Assembly (NCBI GenBank): GCA_015075365.1
Contig: JABTUN010000004.1
Span: 1 to 64,000 of the forward strand
DNA length: 64,000 bases
Source: Verrucomicrobiaceae bacterium
Lineage (GTDB): Bacteria; Verrucomicrobiota; Verrucomicrobiia; Verrucomicrobiales; Verrucomicrobiaceae
Direction of reading: 5' to 3'
A program made the position numbers and the translations under genes. Shown in pieces: positions 24,329 to 32,026 of this stretch (the stretch's first letter is position 1; each line of letters starts with the position of its first letter). The notes beneath the pieces are model-generated. The model had not been told where the DNA came from and did not search any database. It was given only the letters and a program-made list of their open reading frames with translations.

Positions 24329-25222
24329 ATGGCCCTCATCATCAACGGCGAACACATCGACGACGAAATCATCGAGGCGGAGTTCCGCCAGATCAAAGGA
24401 CACTTCGAGCGCACCCTCCAGGTCGCCTGCTGCGAGCGCGACCCCGAGTTCCGCACGATGGCCAAGGATAACATCACCTCCCGCGCCCTGCTCGGCCAGG
24501 AGGGCCGCCGCCGCTTCCCCGACATCGCGGAGGAGGAGATCGACGCACGCCTCCAGAAGCTCATCGACGAGGCCGGCGGCGAAACCCAGTTCTACCTCAA
24601 CATTGGCGTGCCCGTGAAGGACAAGGAGGTCATCCGTGAGAATCTCTCCTCCGGTGTGCGCCTCGACAAGCTCCTCCAGGCCATTTACCAGCCTGAGCCC
24701 GAGCCCGCCGAGGCCGAAATCCGCGCCTGCTACGACAAGAACCTCTCCAGCTACATGACCGAGGAGCAGATCCGCGCCGCCCATGTCACCAAGGGCCTCC
24801 AGGGCGCCAAAAGCCGCCAGGAAATCTTCCAGTCCATGCGCGACATCCGCGCGCAGCTCCTCGCCGGCGCGGATTTCATGAAAACAGCCGAGGAAAACCG
24901 CGCTGACGAGCAGCAGCAGATTGACCTCGGCTGGTTCAAGCGCGGCGAGTTCATGGAGGAGTTTGAAACCATCGCCTTCTCCATGAACGTGGGCGAGATC
25001 AGCCCCGTCTTCACCACGCAGCTCGGTTTTCACATCTGCACCGTGCTCGACCGCAAAACACCGGAGCCGCGGCCCTTTGAAGAGGTGCGCGCGGAAGTCC
25101 GCCAGCGCCTCATCGAGGAGCATCGCGATAAAAAGTTCAACGAGCTCATCGAGGGCCTCAAGGCTGCCGCCACGGTCGAGGACACCGATCCGCCCGACGA
25201 CGGCGCGAACTGCGGGCATTGA
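24329..25222 (+). CDS. parvulin-type peptidyl-prolyl isomerase, probably cytosolic
   Basis: 297 residues from the ATG at 24329. An N-terminal helical region (1-140) is followed by a PpiC/parvulin rotamase domain (about 160-265), recognisable from RAAHVTKG, DLGWFKRGEFMEEFETIAFSM, GEISPVFTTQLGFHICTVLD and PFEEVR. There is no signal peptide or membrane segment, unlike SurA or PrsA; the layout resembles NifM-like cytosolic isomerases. It would catalyse cis-trans isomerisation of prolyl bonds in client proteins. The stop is one base from the stop of the convergent nuclease gene. Clients unknown. Confidence 0.8.
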   Translation: MALIINGEHIDDEIIEAEFRQIKGHFERTLQVACCERDPEFRTMAKDNITSRALLGQEGRRRFPDIAEEEIDARLQKLIDEAGGETQFYLNIGVPVKDKEVIRENLSSGVRLDKLLQAIYQPEPEPAEAEIRACYDKNLSSYMTEEQIRAAHVTKGLQGAKSRQEIFQSMRDIRAQLLAGADFMKTAEENRADEQQQIDLGWFKRGEFMEEFETIAFSMNVGEISPVFTTQLGFHICTVLDRKTPEPRPFEEVRAEVRQRLIEEHRDKKFNELIEGLKAAATVEDTDPPDDGANCGH

Positions 25223-25223
25223 G

Positions 25224-25850
25224 TCACTTGATCTCCCCCCACGCGCCCCGCTTCGCTTTGCGCGCCTCATGCTCCAGGGTACGCAGATGCCCCTCGAAGT
25301 CGAATTCGCCGCGACCGTCCGGCAGCGAGGAGCCGGCGGTGTGAATCCGTGCCAGGCCCGCGCGTACGAGTTTCTCGGAAAGCTCCTCGCCGTCCTCGAA
25401 AAACACCATCGCGTAGTAGCGCCCGCTGTCGTACACCTCCCGCCAGCGCGTCTGCACCTTGAAGCGGCCCTCTCGAAGCAGTTTCTCCGTGAATGCCTTC
25501 GCCGCCTGGCCCACGCGTACCGTGCGCGCCACGCTGATCCCGCCAAAGTACGCTGCCTGGTCCTTCAGCCGGCCGTTCACCAGCGCGTAATCACGTTTCT
25601 CCGGACAATCGACAAAATGCAGCCGGAACACATGCTCGCCGCCCGCATGCGCGATCTTGAAGCTGTCTCCGTCATTCCCCTTGTCCTCCACCAGCCTGGG
25701 CTCATCAAGGCTCTCGAACAGCAGCGTCGGCTCCGGCGCGCGTGGCGGCGGCGTCACGCGGTTCGCGCGCTCCCAGACCTGCAGGACCGCCACCAGCGCG
25801 ACCAGCAGCGTCCACAGCCAGCGCGTCAAACTCATGCGTGGCCGCTTCAT
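25224..25850 (-). CDS. thermonuclease-like (staphylococcal nuclease fold) protein, membrane-anchored
   Basis: 208 residues. An N-terminal hydrophobic helix (LWTLLVALVAVLQVW) acts as an anchor or uncleaved signal. The SNase fold follows: NDGDSFKI (calcium-binding Asp), FRLHFVDCPE (catalytic Arg and Glu region), SGRYYAMVFFEDGEEL (second Arg) and LVRAGLARIHT. Family members cut DNA or RNA with calcium. The start overlaps the queE stop by 4 bases, so it is the last gene of the Dabb-aminotransferase-queE operon, although its function does not obviously relate to theirs. Confidence 0.75.
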   Translation of the reverse strand: MKRPRMSLTRWLWTLLVALVAVLQVWERANRVTPPPRAPEPTLLFESLDEPRLVEDKGNDGDSFKIAHAGGEHVFRLHFVDCPEKRDYALVNGRLKDQAAYFGGISVARTVRVGQAAKAFTEKLLREGRFKVQTRWREVYDSGRYYAMVFFEDGEELSEKLVRAGLARIHTAGSSLPDGRGEFDFEGHLRTLEHEARKAKRGAWGEIK

Positions 25851-26542
25851 GTCCCGCGCTTGTTGCCAAAAAGGTCGATATGCAGCCGCGGCGAGTAGCG
25901 CCAGCCCTCACGCTTGCAGACGTCCACCAGCAGCATCTGCCGGGCCTTCAGCGCCTCCTGCGTGATGCCCTCCGGCATGAGCAACACCTTCTCCGGAGGG
26001 ATTGCGATGCCGATGGATTCGATGACGGCCTTCACCTCCAACACATCCGCCTCGCTCGCGATGACGAATTTGAGCTGAAAGTCATAACTTGAGCACCAGG
26101 CTTGCAAAACCTCCGGCTGAAGCCGCAGACGCTCATGCTTCTCGACCCACGCCTTGCCGGCGGAAGTCTTGTCAGGCGTCGAATGCGCCAGTTTCGGGCT
26201 GATGGAGGCCAGATCGCACGCCACGCTCTCCGGCGCGATGGTACCTGCCGTTTCGATGGTGATGTGCTTGCCAGCTTCACGCAGCCTTTGCAGCAGCAGC
26301 GGCATCTCCTTGGCCACCATCGGCTCGCCTCCGGTGACGACGACAAAACGCGTTGGATGCGCATTCACGGCCTGCACCAGCTCCTCCACGCTCATCTCCG
26401 CACCCTCGGGCTTCCACGAGGCATACGGCGTGTCACACCACCGGCACCGCAGATTGCAGCCCGATGTCCGCACAAACACCGAGGGCACGCCCACCAGCGT
26501 CCCTTCGCCCTGCACAGAGTAAAAGATCTCGGAGATCAGCAT
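25847..26542 (-). CDS. queE: 7-carboxy-7-deazaguanine synthase
   Basis: 231 residues from the ATG at 26542; the longer frame is a poor extension. A radical SAM cluster motif Cys29-x3-Cys33-x2-Cys36 (CNLRCRWC), the opening ISEIFYSVQGEGTLVGVPSV, and VVTGGEPMV are diagnostic of QueE, which contracts 6-carboxytetrahydropterin to 7-carboxy-7-deazaguanine for queuosine. The start shares one base with the stop of the class III aminotransferase gene (TGATG) and the stop overlaps the nuclease gene. No other queuosine gene (queC, queD, queF) lies in the window. Confidence 0.92.
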   Translation of the reverse strand: MLISEIFYSVQGEGTLVGVPSVFVRTSGCNLRCRWCDTPYASWKPEGAEMSVEELVQAVNAHPTRFVVVTGGEPMVAKEMPLLLQRLREAGKHITIETAGTIAPESVACDLASISPKLAHSTPDKTSAGKAWVEKHERLRLQPEVLQAWCSSYDFQLKFVIASEADVLEVKAVIESIGIAIPPEKVLLMPEGITQEALKARQMLLVDVCKREGWRYSPRLHIDLFGNKRGT

Positions 26543-27879
26543 CAGGCTTTCCACTCTGCCGCGTGGCGGGCAAAAGCAAGCGCGGCACGCTTCAGCGCCT
26601 CGTCGATATCCGCCTGCGTGTGAGCGAGGGAGATGAACCACAGGCCGCGCTCGATGGCGCGGACGCCTTCTTCGAGGAGGCAACGGCGGAGATGGGCCCA
26701 GCGTGGGGCGTCCTGGCGGCGGACGTAGTCGCGGTAGCTGGTGATGGGGCCTTTGTCGGCACCGGGCTTGAGCATGGCGGCGTGGAAGACGAGACCGGGG
26801 CCTTGCGGTTGAAGCGGGATGCCGTGCTGGGCGGCGAGCTTGCTCAAACCAGCCATCAATTGCTCGCCGAGGGCGATGACACCAGCGGGATGCTTGTCGC
26901 CGAGGGCGATGACTTCATCGAGGCACCATTTCGCGGCGGCAAGGCAGAGCGGGTTTGCATTGAGCGTGCCCGCGTGGACGACCTCGCCGCTGATGATCTT
27001 GGCGAAGAACTTTTCTTTGCCGACGAGGGCCGCGAAAGGCACGCCACCGCCGACAGCCTTGCCGAGGATGGTCAGATCTGGGGTGAAGCCGTAGTGCGTT
27101 TGAGCGCAGCCGGCACCGAAACGGAAGCCGGTGATGGTTTCATCGGCGATCATGACGATGCCGTTCGCATCGCAGAGCTCGCGAATGGTCGAGATCACGC
27201 CTGGCGCGGCGGGCATGCAGCCGGTGTTGCACAGCACAGGCTCGAAAATGATCGCGGCGATCTGGCCGTGATGTTCTTCCACCTTGCGGCGCAGGTGCTC
27301 GGGATCATTCCAGCGGGCGACGACGAAGGTGCCGAGCACCTCGGGGATCACGCCCTGGCTTGGATGGAGGCGCGTGGGGTTCTCGTCATCGCCCCACTTG
27401 TCCGGCGGCGGCGCGAAACCAACGAGGCCTTCATCCGCCCAGCCGTGGTAGTGCCCCTCGAACTTCAAGATAAGCGGACGGCCGGTGTGTGCGCGTGCGA
27501 GGCGCAGCGCGGAGAGCACGACCTCGGTGGCGGAGTTGTTGAAGCGCACCCGCTCGGCTCCCGGGATCATCTTTTGCAGCCGCTCGGCCACGTCGATCTC
27601 CAGTTCGCTCTGCGCGGCCCAGTGCGTGCCTTTGAAAGCCTGCGCGGAGATGGCCTCGGCCATGCCCTGCGGCGCGTGACCATACAAAATGGCTCCCTGC
27701 CCGATCTGGAAGTCGATGTACTCATTGCCATCGACATCGTAGAGCCGCGAGCCCTTGCCGTGATCGAAGTAGAGAGGCACCGGGGCCTCCATCTTGCGGA
27801 TGCCGCTGTTGATGCCGGCGGCAATGCTGCGCTGGGCGCGGGCGTAAAGCTCCGCGGATTTCGGGAAAGTGTAGGACAT
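26542..27879 (-). CDS. class III aminotransferase, glutamate-1-semialdehyde aminomutase-like
   Basis: 445 residues. Class III PLP features are clear: YDVDGNEYIDF, RFNNSATEVVLSALRLAR, FEGHYHGW, IADETITGFR, and the PLP lysine in DLTILGKAVGGGVPFAALVG. The overall layout is closest to HemL (glutamate-1-semialdehyde 2,1-aminomutase), but NNSATEV replaces the usual NSGTEA and AGTLNANPL replaces GTLSGNPL. This suggests a paralogue acting on another amino or keto acid rather than the tetrapyrrole enzyme. It follows the Dabb gene by 18 bases and is translationally coupled to queE. Confidence 0.75.
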   Translation of the reverse strand: MSYTFPKSAELYARAQRSIAAGINSGIRKMEAPVPLYFDHGKGSRLYDVDGNEYIDFQIGQGAILYGHAPQGMAEAISAQAFKGTHWAAQSELEIDVAERLQKMIPGAERVRFNNSATEVVLSALRLARAHTGRPLILKFEGHYHGWADEGLVGFAPPPDKWGDDENPTRLHPSQGVIPEVLGTFVVARWNDPEHLRRKVEEHHGQIAAIIFEPVLCNTGCMPAAPGVISTIRELCDANGIVMIADETITGFRFGAGCAQTHYGFTPDLTILGKAVGGGVPFAALVGKEKFFAKIISGEVVHAGTLNANPLCLAAAKWCLDEVIALGDKHPAGVIALGEQLMAGLSKLAAQHGIPLQPQGPGLVFHAAMLKPGADKGPITSYRDYVRRQDAPRWAHLRRCLLEEGVRAIERGLWFISLAHTQADIDEALKRAALAFARHAAEWKA

Positions 27880-27897
27880 GGCTGGAAGGGAAAAAGC

Positions 27898-28206
27898 TCA
27901 GCTCAGAGAGGAGCTGTCATACACGACGACGCGCTCCCAGAAGGTCTTGCAGGTGTCCACGAACCGTTTGTGGTCCGGGCAGTCCTTCTGGTAAAACTCA
28001 TGGTCCTCCATCGTCTTGAACAGCAGTGAGATCGAGTAGCTGAACGAGTGGTCGGTGACAGGACGCTTCTCCGTGGGGGCCGGTTTGCCGGCGAAACCGC
28101 TGGCGAGGTAGCTGATCTTCGGAAGCAGGGCGAGCTCCGATTCAAAGGTGGCGCGTTGTTCGGCGGTGAGGTCGGGCTTGAGCCAGAAATAGACGTTGTG
28201 AAGCAT
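27898..28206 (-). CDS. Dabb-family (stress-responsive alpha/beta barrel) protein
   Basis: 102 residues, a typical single Dabb domain: opening MLHNVYFWLKPDLTAEQRATF, middle LASGFAGKP, SFSYSISLLFKTMEDHEFYQ, and the final DHKRFVDTCKTFWERVVVYD. Dabb domains are dimeric ferredoxin-like folds; members include small aromatic-ring enzymes and many unknowns. It heads the four-gene operon with the aminotransferase, queE and the nuclease. Its biochemical role here is not evident. Confidence 0.8.
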   Translation of the reverse strand: MLHNVYFWLKPDLTAEQRATFESELALLPKISYLASGFAGKPAPTEKRPVTDHSFSYSISLLFKTMEDHEFYQKDCPDHKRFVDTCKTFWERVVVYDSSSLS

Positions 28207-28288
28207 GGCGGCGGATTGCTACGCGGTCCGCACCTCCGTGCAATCGCCAAACGGCCGGTTTCATCTCGAAACCAGCGCGTAAAGGGCC

Positions 28289-28732
28289 TCAGTAGCCGCC
28301 CGCGATGTATTTTTCCAACTGCTCGATCGTCACGCGCTGCGTCGCGATCGTCCAGCGCACCAGATCGCCGATCGACACCACGCCAATGACCGCGCCATCC
28401 TGCACCACCGGCAGATGACGCACACGCCGCTCGGTGACGAGGCTCATGCATTCGGACACCGTCTGCTCCGGCGTCACCGTGACCACCTCGCGCACCATGA
28501 TGTCGCGCACGGCCGTTTCCTTCGAGGAACGGCCTTTCAGCGCCACCTTGCTCATGTAATCACGCTCGGAAAGAATGCCCACCAGCTTGCCATTTTCGAC
28601 CACAGGCAACGCGCCGATGTTTTTAGAGGCCATCTGCTGGATCGCCTCAAACACCGTGACCTCCGGCGAAATGGTCCAGACATCCCTGCCTTTGTGTTCC
28701 AGCAGCGTGCGGGCGGAAGTGGCGATTTCCAT
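28289..28732 (-). CDS. tandem CBS-domain protein
   Basis: 147 residues from the ATG at 28732; the 20 upstream residues look non-coding. Two CBS repeats: VWTISPEVTVFEAIQQMASK through GILSERDYMSKV, and DIMVREVVTVTPEQTVSECM through IGVVSIGDLVRWTI. Stand-alone CBS pairs bind adenine nucleotides and act as energy or signal sensors. It lies 82 bases upstream of the Dabb gene in the same direction and could be part of that transcript. Confidence 0.85.
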   Translation of the reverse strand: MEIATSARTLLEHKGRDVWTISPEVTVFEAIQQMASKNIGALPVVENGKLVGILSERDYMSKVALKGRSSKETAVRDIMVREVVTVTPEQTVSECMSLVTERRVRHLPVVQDGAVIGVVSIGDLVRWTIATQRVTIEQLEKYIAGGY

Positions 28733-28826
28733 AGGATTTTCGGGTTGTTCGTTGCCAGCACACCGGATTTCCGGGCGGAAAGCAAGGCTCAATTTGGCAG
28801 CACGTCACTTGATAAGCGGCCGCCGA

Positions 28827-29552
28827 TCACGCACACGGCACCTTCTCGGCATAAATGTCTATCGGGATAATAAACCCGTTGTCCGTCTGGATGTAGTTCC
28901 CTGAATGCGCATCGAATATCAGGATGCGATCGGCGGCGCGGAACCAATCATTCGTCGTTGGAAAGCCATCCACCGCCTCCAGTGGTTCAAAACCCTGCTC
29001 AAAGAGATGGCGATGAAGGTCTTCAGTCTCTGGGTGGATGCCGAAAATGGATGGCTGCGATGTGATGACTCGAACCGCGCCCTCCGCGTCGAGCATGACC
29101 TGCTCCAATCGCATATCATCCCCAAATGCCTCATTGCATACTCCAAGGCGCACCAGGTATTCGAGCGGCGTTGCCTCCTGATAAACAGTTTGGCCGCCCA
29201 TGCGAGGATAGGCTTTACCGAAGCGGTCGGGATGGGTGAGCTTGAGCACTCGCCGATCATCCGGCTTAACGATGACGGTGTGTTCGTTGCCTGCAACCCA
29301 GCCGCTCACTTCAAGCAGCCCACGACACCAATCTTCGCCGCTGGAAGGCGTGGTGAGCAGGTCTTGACCGAGTGCCCATTCGATGAGGCTGTCTCGCTGA
29401 CGTAGTCGGAAGAGTTCACGGTCAATGCCTGCCAGTTCCGGCGAAAGATGACCTCCTGCTCCGCCCAGGAAAGCGGCGGCTGATTCAAGCGCACTTGGCG
29501 CATCTGTTCGGCGGTGAGGACCATGCCGCGCATGGTGCCTGCCTCGATTCAA
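28827..29552 (-). CDS. polyvalent-protein-type kinase-like domain, possibly frameshifted
   Basis: The last 200 or so residues resemble the Ser/Thr/Tyr kinase-like domain found in phage and element-borne polyvalent proteins. Matches are RDSLIEWALGQDLL, GNEHTVIVKPDDRRVLKLTHP, a TPLEYLVRLGVCNEAFGDDMRLE block, RVITSQPSIFGIHPE, and the ending ADRILIFDAHSGNYIQTDNGF plus IPIDIY. The first 45 residues of this frame have poor codon character. The next frame (29306-29533) instead reads a good start MVLTAEQMRQVRLNQPPLSW and GC-rich third positions until about 29430. A one-base shift near 29420-29435 would join the two, so this may be a decayed gene or contain a sequencing error. No other phage gene is nearby. 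Confidence 0.5.
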   Translation of the reverse strand: MNRGRHHARHGPHRRTDAPSALESAAAFLGGAGGHLSPELAGIDRELFRLRQRDSLIEWALGQDLLTTPSSGEDWCRGLLEVSGWVAGNEHTVIVKPDDRRVLKLTHPDRFGKAYPRMGGQTVYQEATPLEYLVRLGVCNEAFGDDMRLEQVMLDAEGAVRVITSQPSIFGIHPETEDLHRHLFEQGFEPLEAVDGFPTTNDWFRAADRILIFDAHSGNYIQTDNGFIIPIDIYAEKVPCA

Positions 29553-29619
29553 GAGTCAACCTTACTTGCTGCGGCATTCCCCTGCCAAAAACCGCCGCTT
29601 CATCGCGTAGGTTTCCATC

Positions 29620-31809
29620 ATGCTTCGGAAAACCCTCCTCCTCTGCTGCATCGCCACGGCCAGTCTCGCCGCGGAGCCTTTGAGCTTCGTGCGGGACATC
29701 CAGCCTATTTTGACGAAGGCCGGCTGCAATGCGGGCGCTTGCCATGCGAAGGCGATCACCGGTCAGCGCGGCTTTCGTCTCAGCGTGCTCGGTTTCGAGC
29801 CGGAGGAGGACTACGAAGCCATCGTGAAGCAGGGCAAAGGCCGCCGCGTGTTCCCGCCCGCACCGGAGGAAAGCCTGCTCATCACCAAAGGCGCCGCCAT
29901 CGTGCCGCACACGGGCGGCAAGCATCTCGAACCCGGCTCCGAGTTTTATCAGACGCTCGTGCGCTGGATCGCCGAGGGCATGCCTTACACGCAGCCGAAC
30001 GAGCCCGTGCTCAAAGAAATCGCCGTCGAGCCCTCGCGCATCACGTTGAAGCCGAAAACGGCGCAGCAGCTCAAAGTCACCGCGCGCTACTCCGACGGCA
30101 GCAGCCGCGATGTGACCAAGCTCGCACTGTTTGAAGCCAACGACACCGCCATGGCCTCCGCGACCGACAGCGGCCTCGTGAACACGCTCGACCTGCCGGG
30201 CAATGTCGCCGTCATGGTGCGCTTCGGCGGCAAAGTGAGCGTGTGCAGTGTGTTGATCCCGCTCGGTGCGCCGGTCGAGTCGCTGCCTCCTACCAAAAAC
30301 TTCATCGACCAGCTCATCTTCGCCAATTTGAAGCAGATCGGCATCCCGCCCTCGCCGATCTGCGATGACAGCACCTTCCTCCGCCGCGTCTCGCTCGACA
30401 TCGGCGGACGTTTGCCGACGATGGAAGAAACGAAGGCCTTCCTCGCCGACAAATCTCCCGATAAACGCGACCGTGCCATCGAGGCGCTCATCAACTCGCC
30501 CGACTACGCCGACTACTTCGCGAACAAATGGACCGCGCTGCTCAAAAATCAGCGCACCGAGGCCGCCGACATCACCGCGAACTTCGCCTTCCACGCCTGG
30601 ATGCGCGACAACCTGCTCGCAAACACGCCTTACGATCAACTCGTCCGCCAGATCCTCGCCAGCACCGGCACCATCGTTTCCAATCCACCCGTCGCGTGGT
30701 ATAAACGCGTCAAAGAACCCACCACGCAGGTCGAGGACGTCGCGCAGCTCTTCCTCGGCGTGCGCATGCAGTGTGCGCAGTGCCATCATCATCCCTTCGA
30801 GCGCTGGACGCAGGCCGAGTACTATCACATGGCCGCGTTCTTCAGCCAGATCGGCCGCAAACCCACCGCCATCGCCGGTGAAGATCTCATCTTCCACAAG
30901 CGCGGCACCGCGCAGACCGAGCATCGCAAAACCCGCGTCATGCTGAAGCCCGCCGGCCTCGGCGAACCGCCGCTCGACATCGCGCCCGATGACGACCCGC
31001 GTCTCGCGCTCGCTGATTGGATGGCGCAGAAGAAAAACCCCTTCTTCGCCAAAGCGCTCGTGAACCGCTACTGGAAGCACTTCTTCAAACGCGGCCTCAT
31101 CGAGCCCGAAGACGACCTCCGCGACACCAACCCGCCCACGAACCCCGAACTGCTCGACGCTTTGGCAAAACACTTCACCGACAACAACTTCGACCTCAAA
31201 TCCCTCGTCCGCGTCATCGCGCAGAGCCACACCTACCAGCTCAGCGCCATGCCGAACGAGCACAACGCCATCGACCGCCAGGCCTTCTCCCACTTCTACC
31301 CGAAGCGCCTCACCGCCGAGGTCCTGCTCGACAGCATCGACATGGTCACCGCGTCCAAAACCGAATTCGCCGACCTTCCACCCGGCACCCGTGCCATCTC
31401 ACTGCCGGACAACAGCTACACCCGCGCCTCGCCCTTCCTCAAAGTCTTCGGCCGCCCCGACAACACCAGCGTCTGCGAATGCGAACGCGTCTCCTCCGCC
31501 AGCCTCGCGCAAAGCCTGCACCTCATGAACGCGAGCGATGTGAAAGCCAAGCTCACCGCCAGCGGCGGCCGCGCCGAGCAACTCACCAAAGCCGAGATGC
31601 CCGAGCCCAAACGCATCCGCGAACTCTACCTCGCTGCCTTCTCCCGCGAACCCACCGCCGACGAAGTCCAAATCGCCGAAACCCACCTCCTCAAACCCCG
31701 CATCGACGCCACCGGCAAGCCCCTCGACTCCCAACGCGCCAAACGCAACGGCTACGAAGACCTGCTATGGGCGCTGCTGAACACGAAGGAGTTCTTGTTT
31801 AATCATTGA
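29620..31809 (+). CDS. secreted cytochrome-like DUF1549/DUF1553 protein with BIG2 domain
   Basis: 729 residues with a signal peptide (MLRKTLLLCCIATASLAA). The planctomycetal cytochrome-C-like N-terminal domain has the heme-type signature Cys36-x4-Cys41-His42 (GCNAGACHAK). A BIG2-like domain (PSRITLKPKTAQQLKVTARY, about 130-210) follows, then DUF1549 with DSTFLRRVSLDIGGRLP and Cys385-x2-Cys388-His389 (CAQCHHHPFERW). DUF1553 comes last: ALVNRYWKHFFKRGLIEPED, SHTYQLSAMPNE and FGRPDNTSVCECER. Families like this normally sit directly before a DUF1501 gene; here none follows, so the partner may be one of the scattered copies. Function unproven, probably extracytoplasmic polysaccharide- or redox-linked. 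Confidence 0.88.
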   Translation: MLRKTLLLCCIATASLAAEPLSFVRDIQPILTKAGCNAGACHAKAITGQRGFRLSVLGFEPEEDYEAIVKQGKGRRVFPPAPEESLLITKGAAIVPHTGGKHLEPGSEFYQTLVRWIAEGMPYTQPNEPVLKEIAVEPSRITLKPKTAQQLKVTARYSDGSSRDVTKLALFEANDTAMASATDSGLVNTLDLPGNVAVMVRFGGKVSVCSVLIPLGAPVESLPPTKNFIDQLIFANLKQIGIPPSPICDDSTFLRRVSLDIGGRLPTMEETKAFLADKSPDKRDRAIEALINSPDYADYFANKWTALLKNQRTEAADITANFAFHAWMRDNLLANTPYDQLVRQILASTGTIVSNPPVAWYKRVKEPTTQVEDVAQLFLGVRMQCAQCHHHPFERWTQAEYYHMAAFFSQIGRKPTAIAGEDLIFHKRGTAQTEHRKTRVMLKPAGLGEPPLDIAPDDDPRLALADWMAQKKNPFFAKALVNRYWKHFFKRGLIEPEDDLRDTNPPTNPELLDALAKHFTDNNFDLKSLVRVIAQSHTYQLSAMPNEHNAIDRQAFSHFYPKRLTAEVLLDSIDMVTASKTEFADLPPGTRAISLPDNSYTRASPFLKVFGRPDNTSVCECERVSSASLAQSLHLMNASDVKAKLTASGGRAEQLTKAEMPEPKRIRELYLAAFSREPTADEVQIAETHLLKPRIDATGKPLDSQRAKRNGYEDLLWALLNTKEFLFNH

Positions 31810-31820
31810 GAAAAGTACGT

Positions 31821-31842
31821 TGTTCACGCTTTAGCGTGAACA
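31821..31842. repeat. perfect inverted repeat after the DUF1549/DUF1553 gene
   Basis: TGTTCACGCT and AGCGTGAACA flank a TT centre, giving a 10-bp arm palindrome 11 bases after the stop codon. No T-run follows on either strand, so it is a weak terminator candidate; it could also be a dispersed palindromic repeat. The remaining sequence to 32026 shows no gene. Confidence 0.6.
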
Positions 31843-32026
31843 GTGCCAGTTTGAGTCTCTCCTGTGTTCTCCGCCACATGATGCCCACAGCTCCAGGATC
31901 GATCAGCCATGCGTCGCTTGGCTGAGGAGGCGAAGTCAGAGGGGCGGGTGGATTTCACCAGCGCTTGTCTCGCGACATGCAAGGCGGCGTCCATCGGGAC
32001 ACAGTCGTTAGAAATGACTGGTGGGT

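Noticed and set aside
26353..28029. 558-residue plus-strand frame over queE and the aminotransferase
   Set aside because: Antisense to two clearly identified enzymes, with no family signature.
28827..29552. Prophage remnant based on the polyvalent-type kinase
   Set aside because: No integrase, capsid, tail or terminase gene and no attachment-site repeats were seen nearby.
29485..31293. 602-residue minus-strand frame over the DUF1549/DUF1553 gene
   Set aside because: The plus strand has a signal peptide, heme-type motifs and DUF1553 blocks; the minus frame is Gly/Val/Arg-rich shadow sequence.
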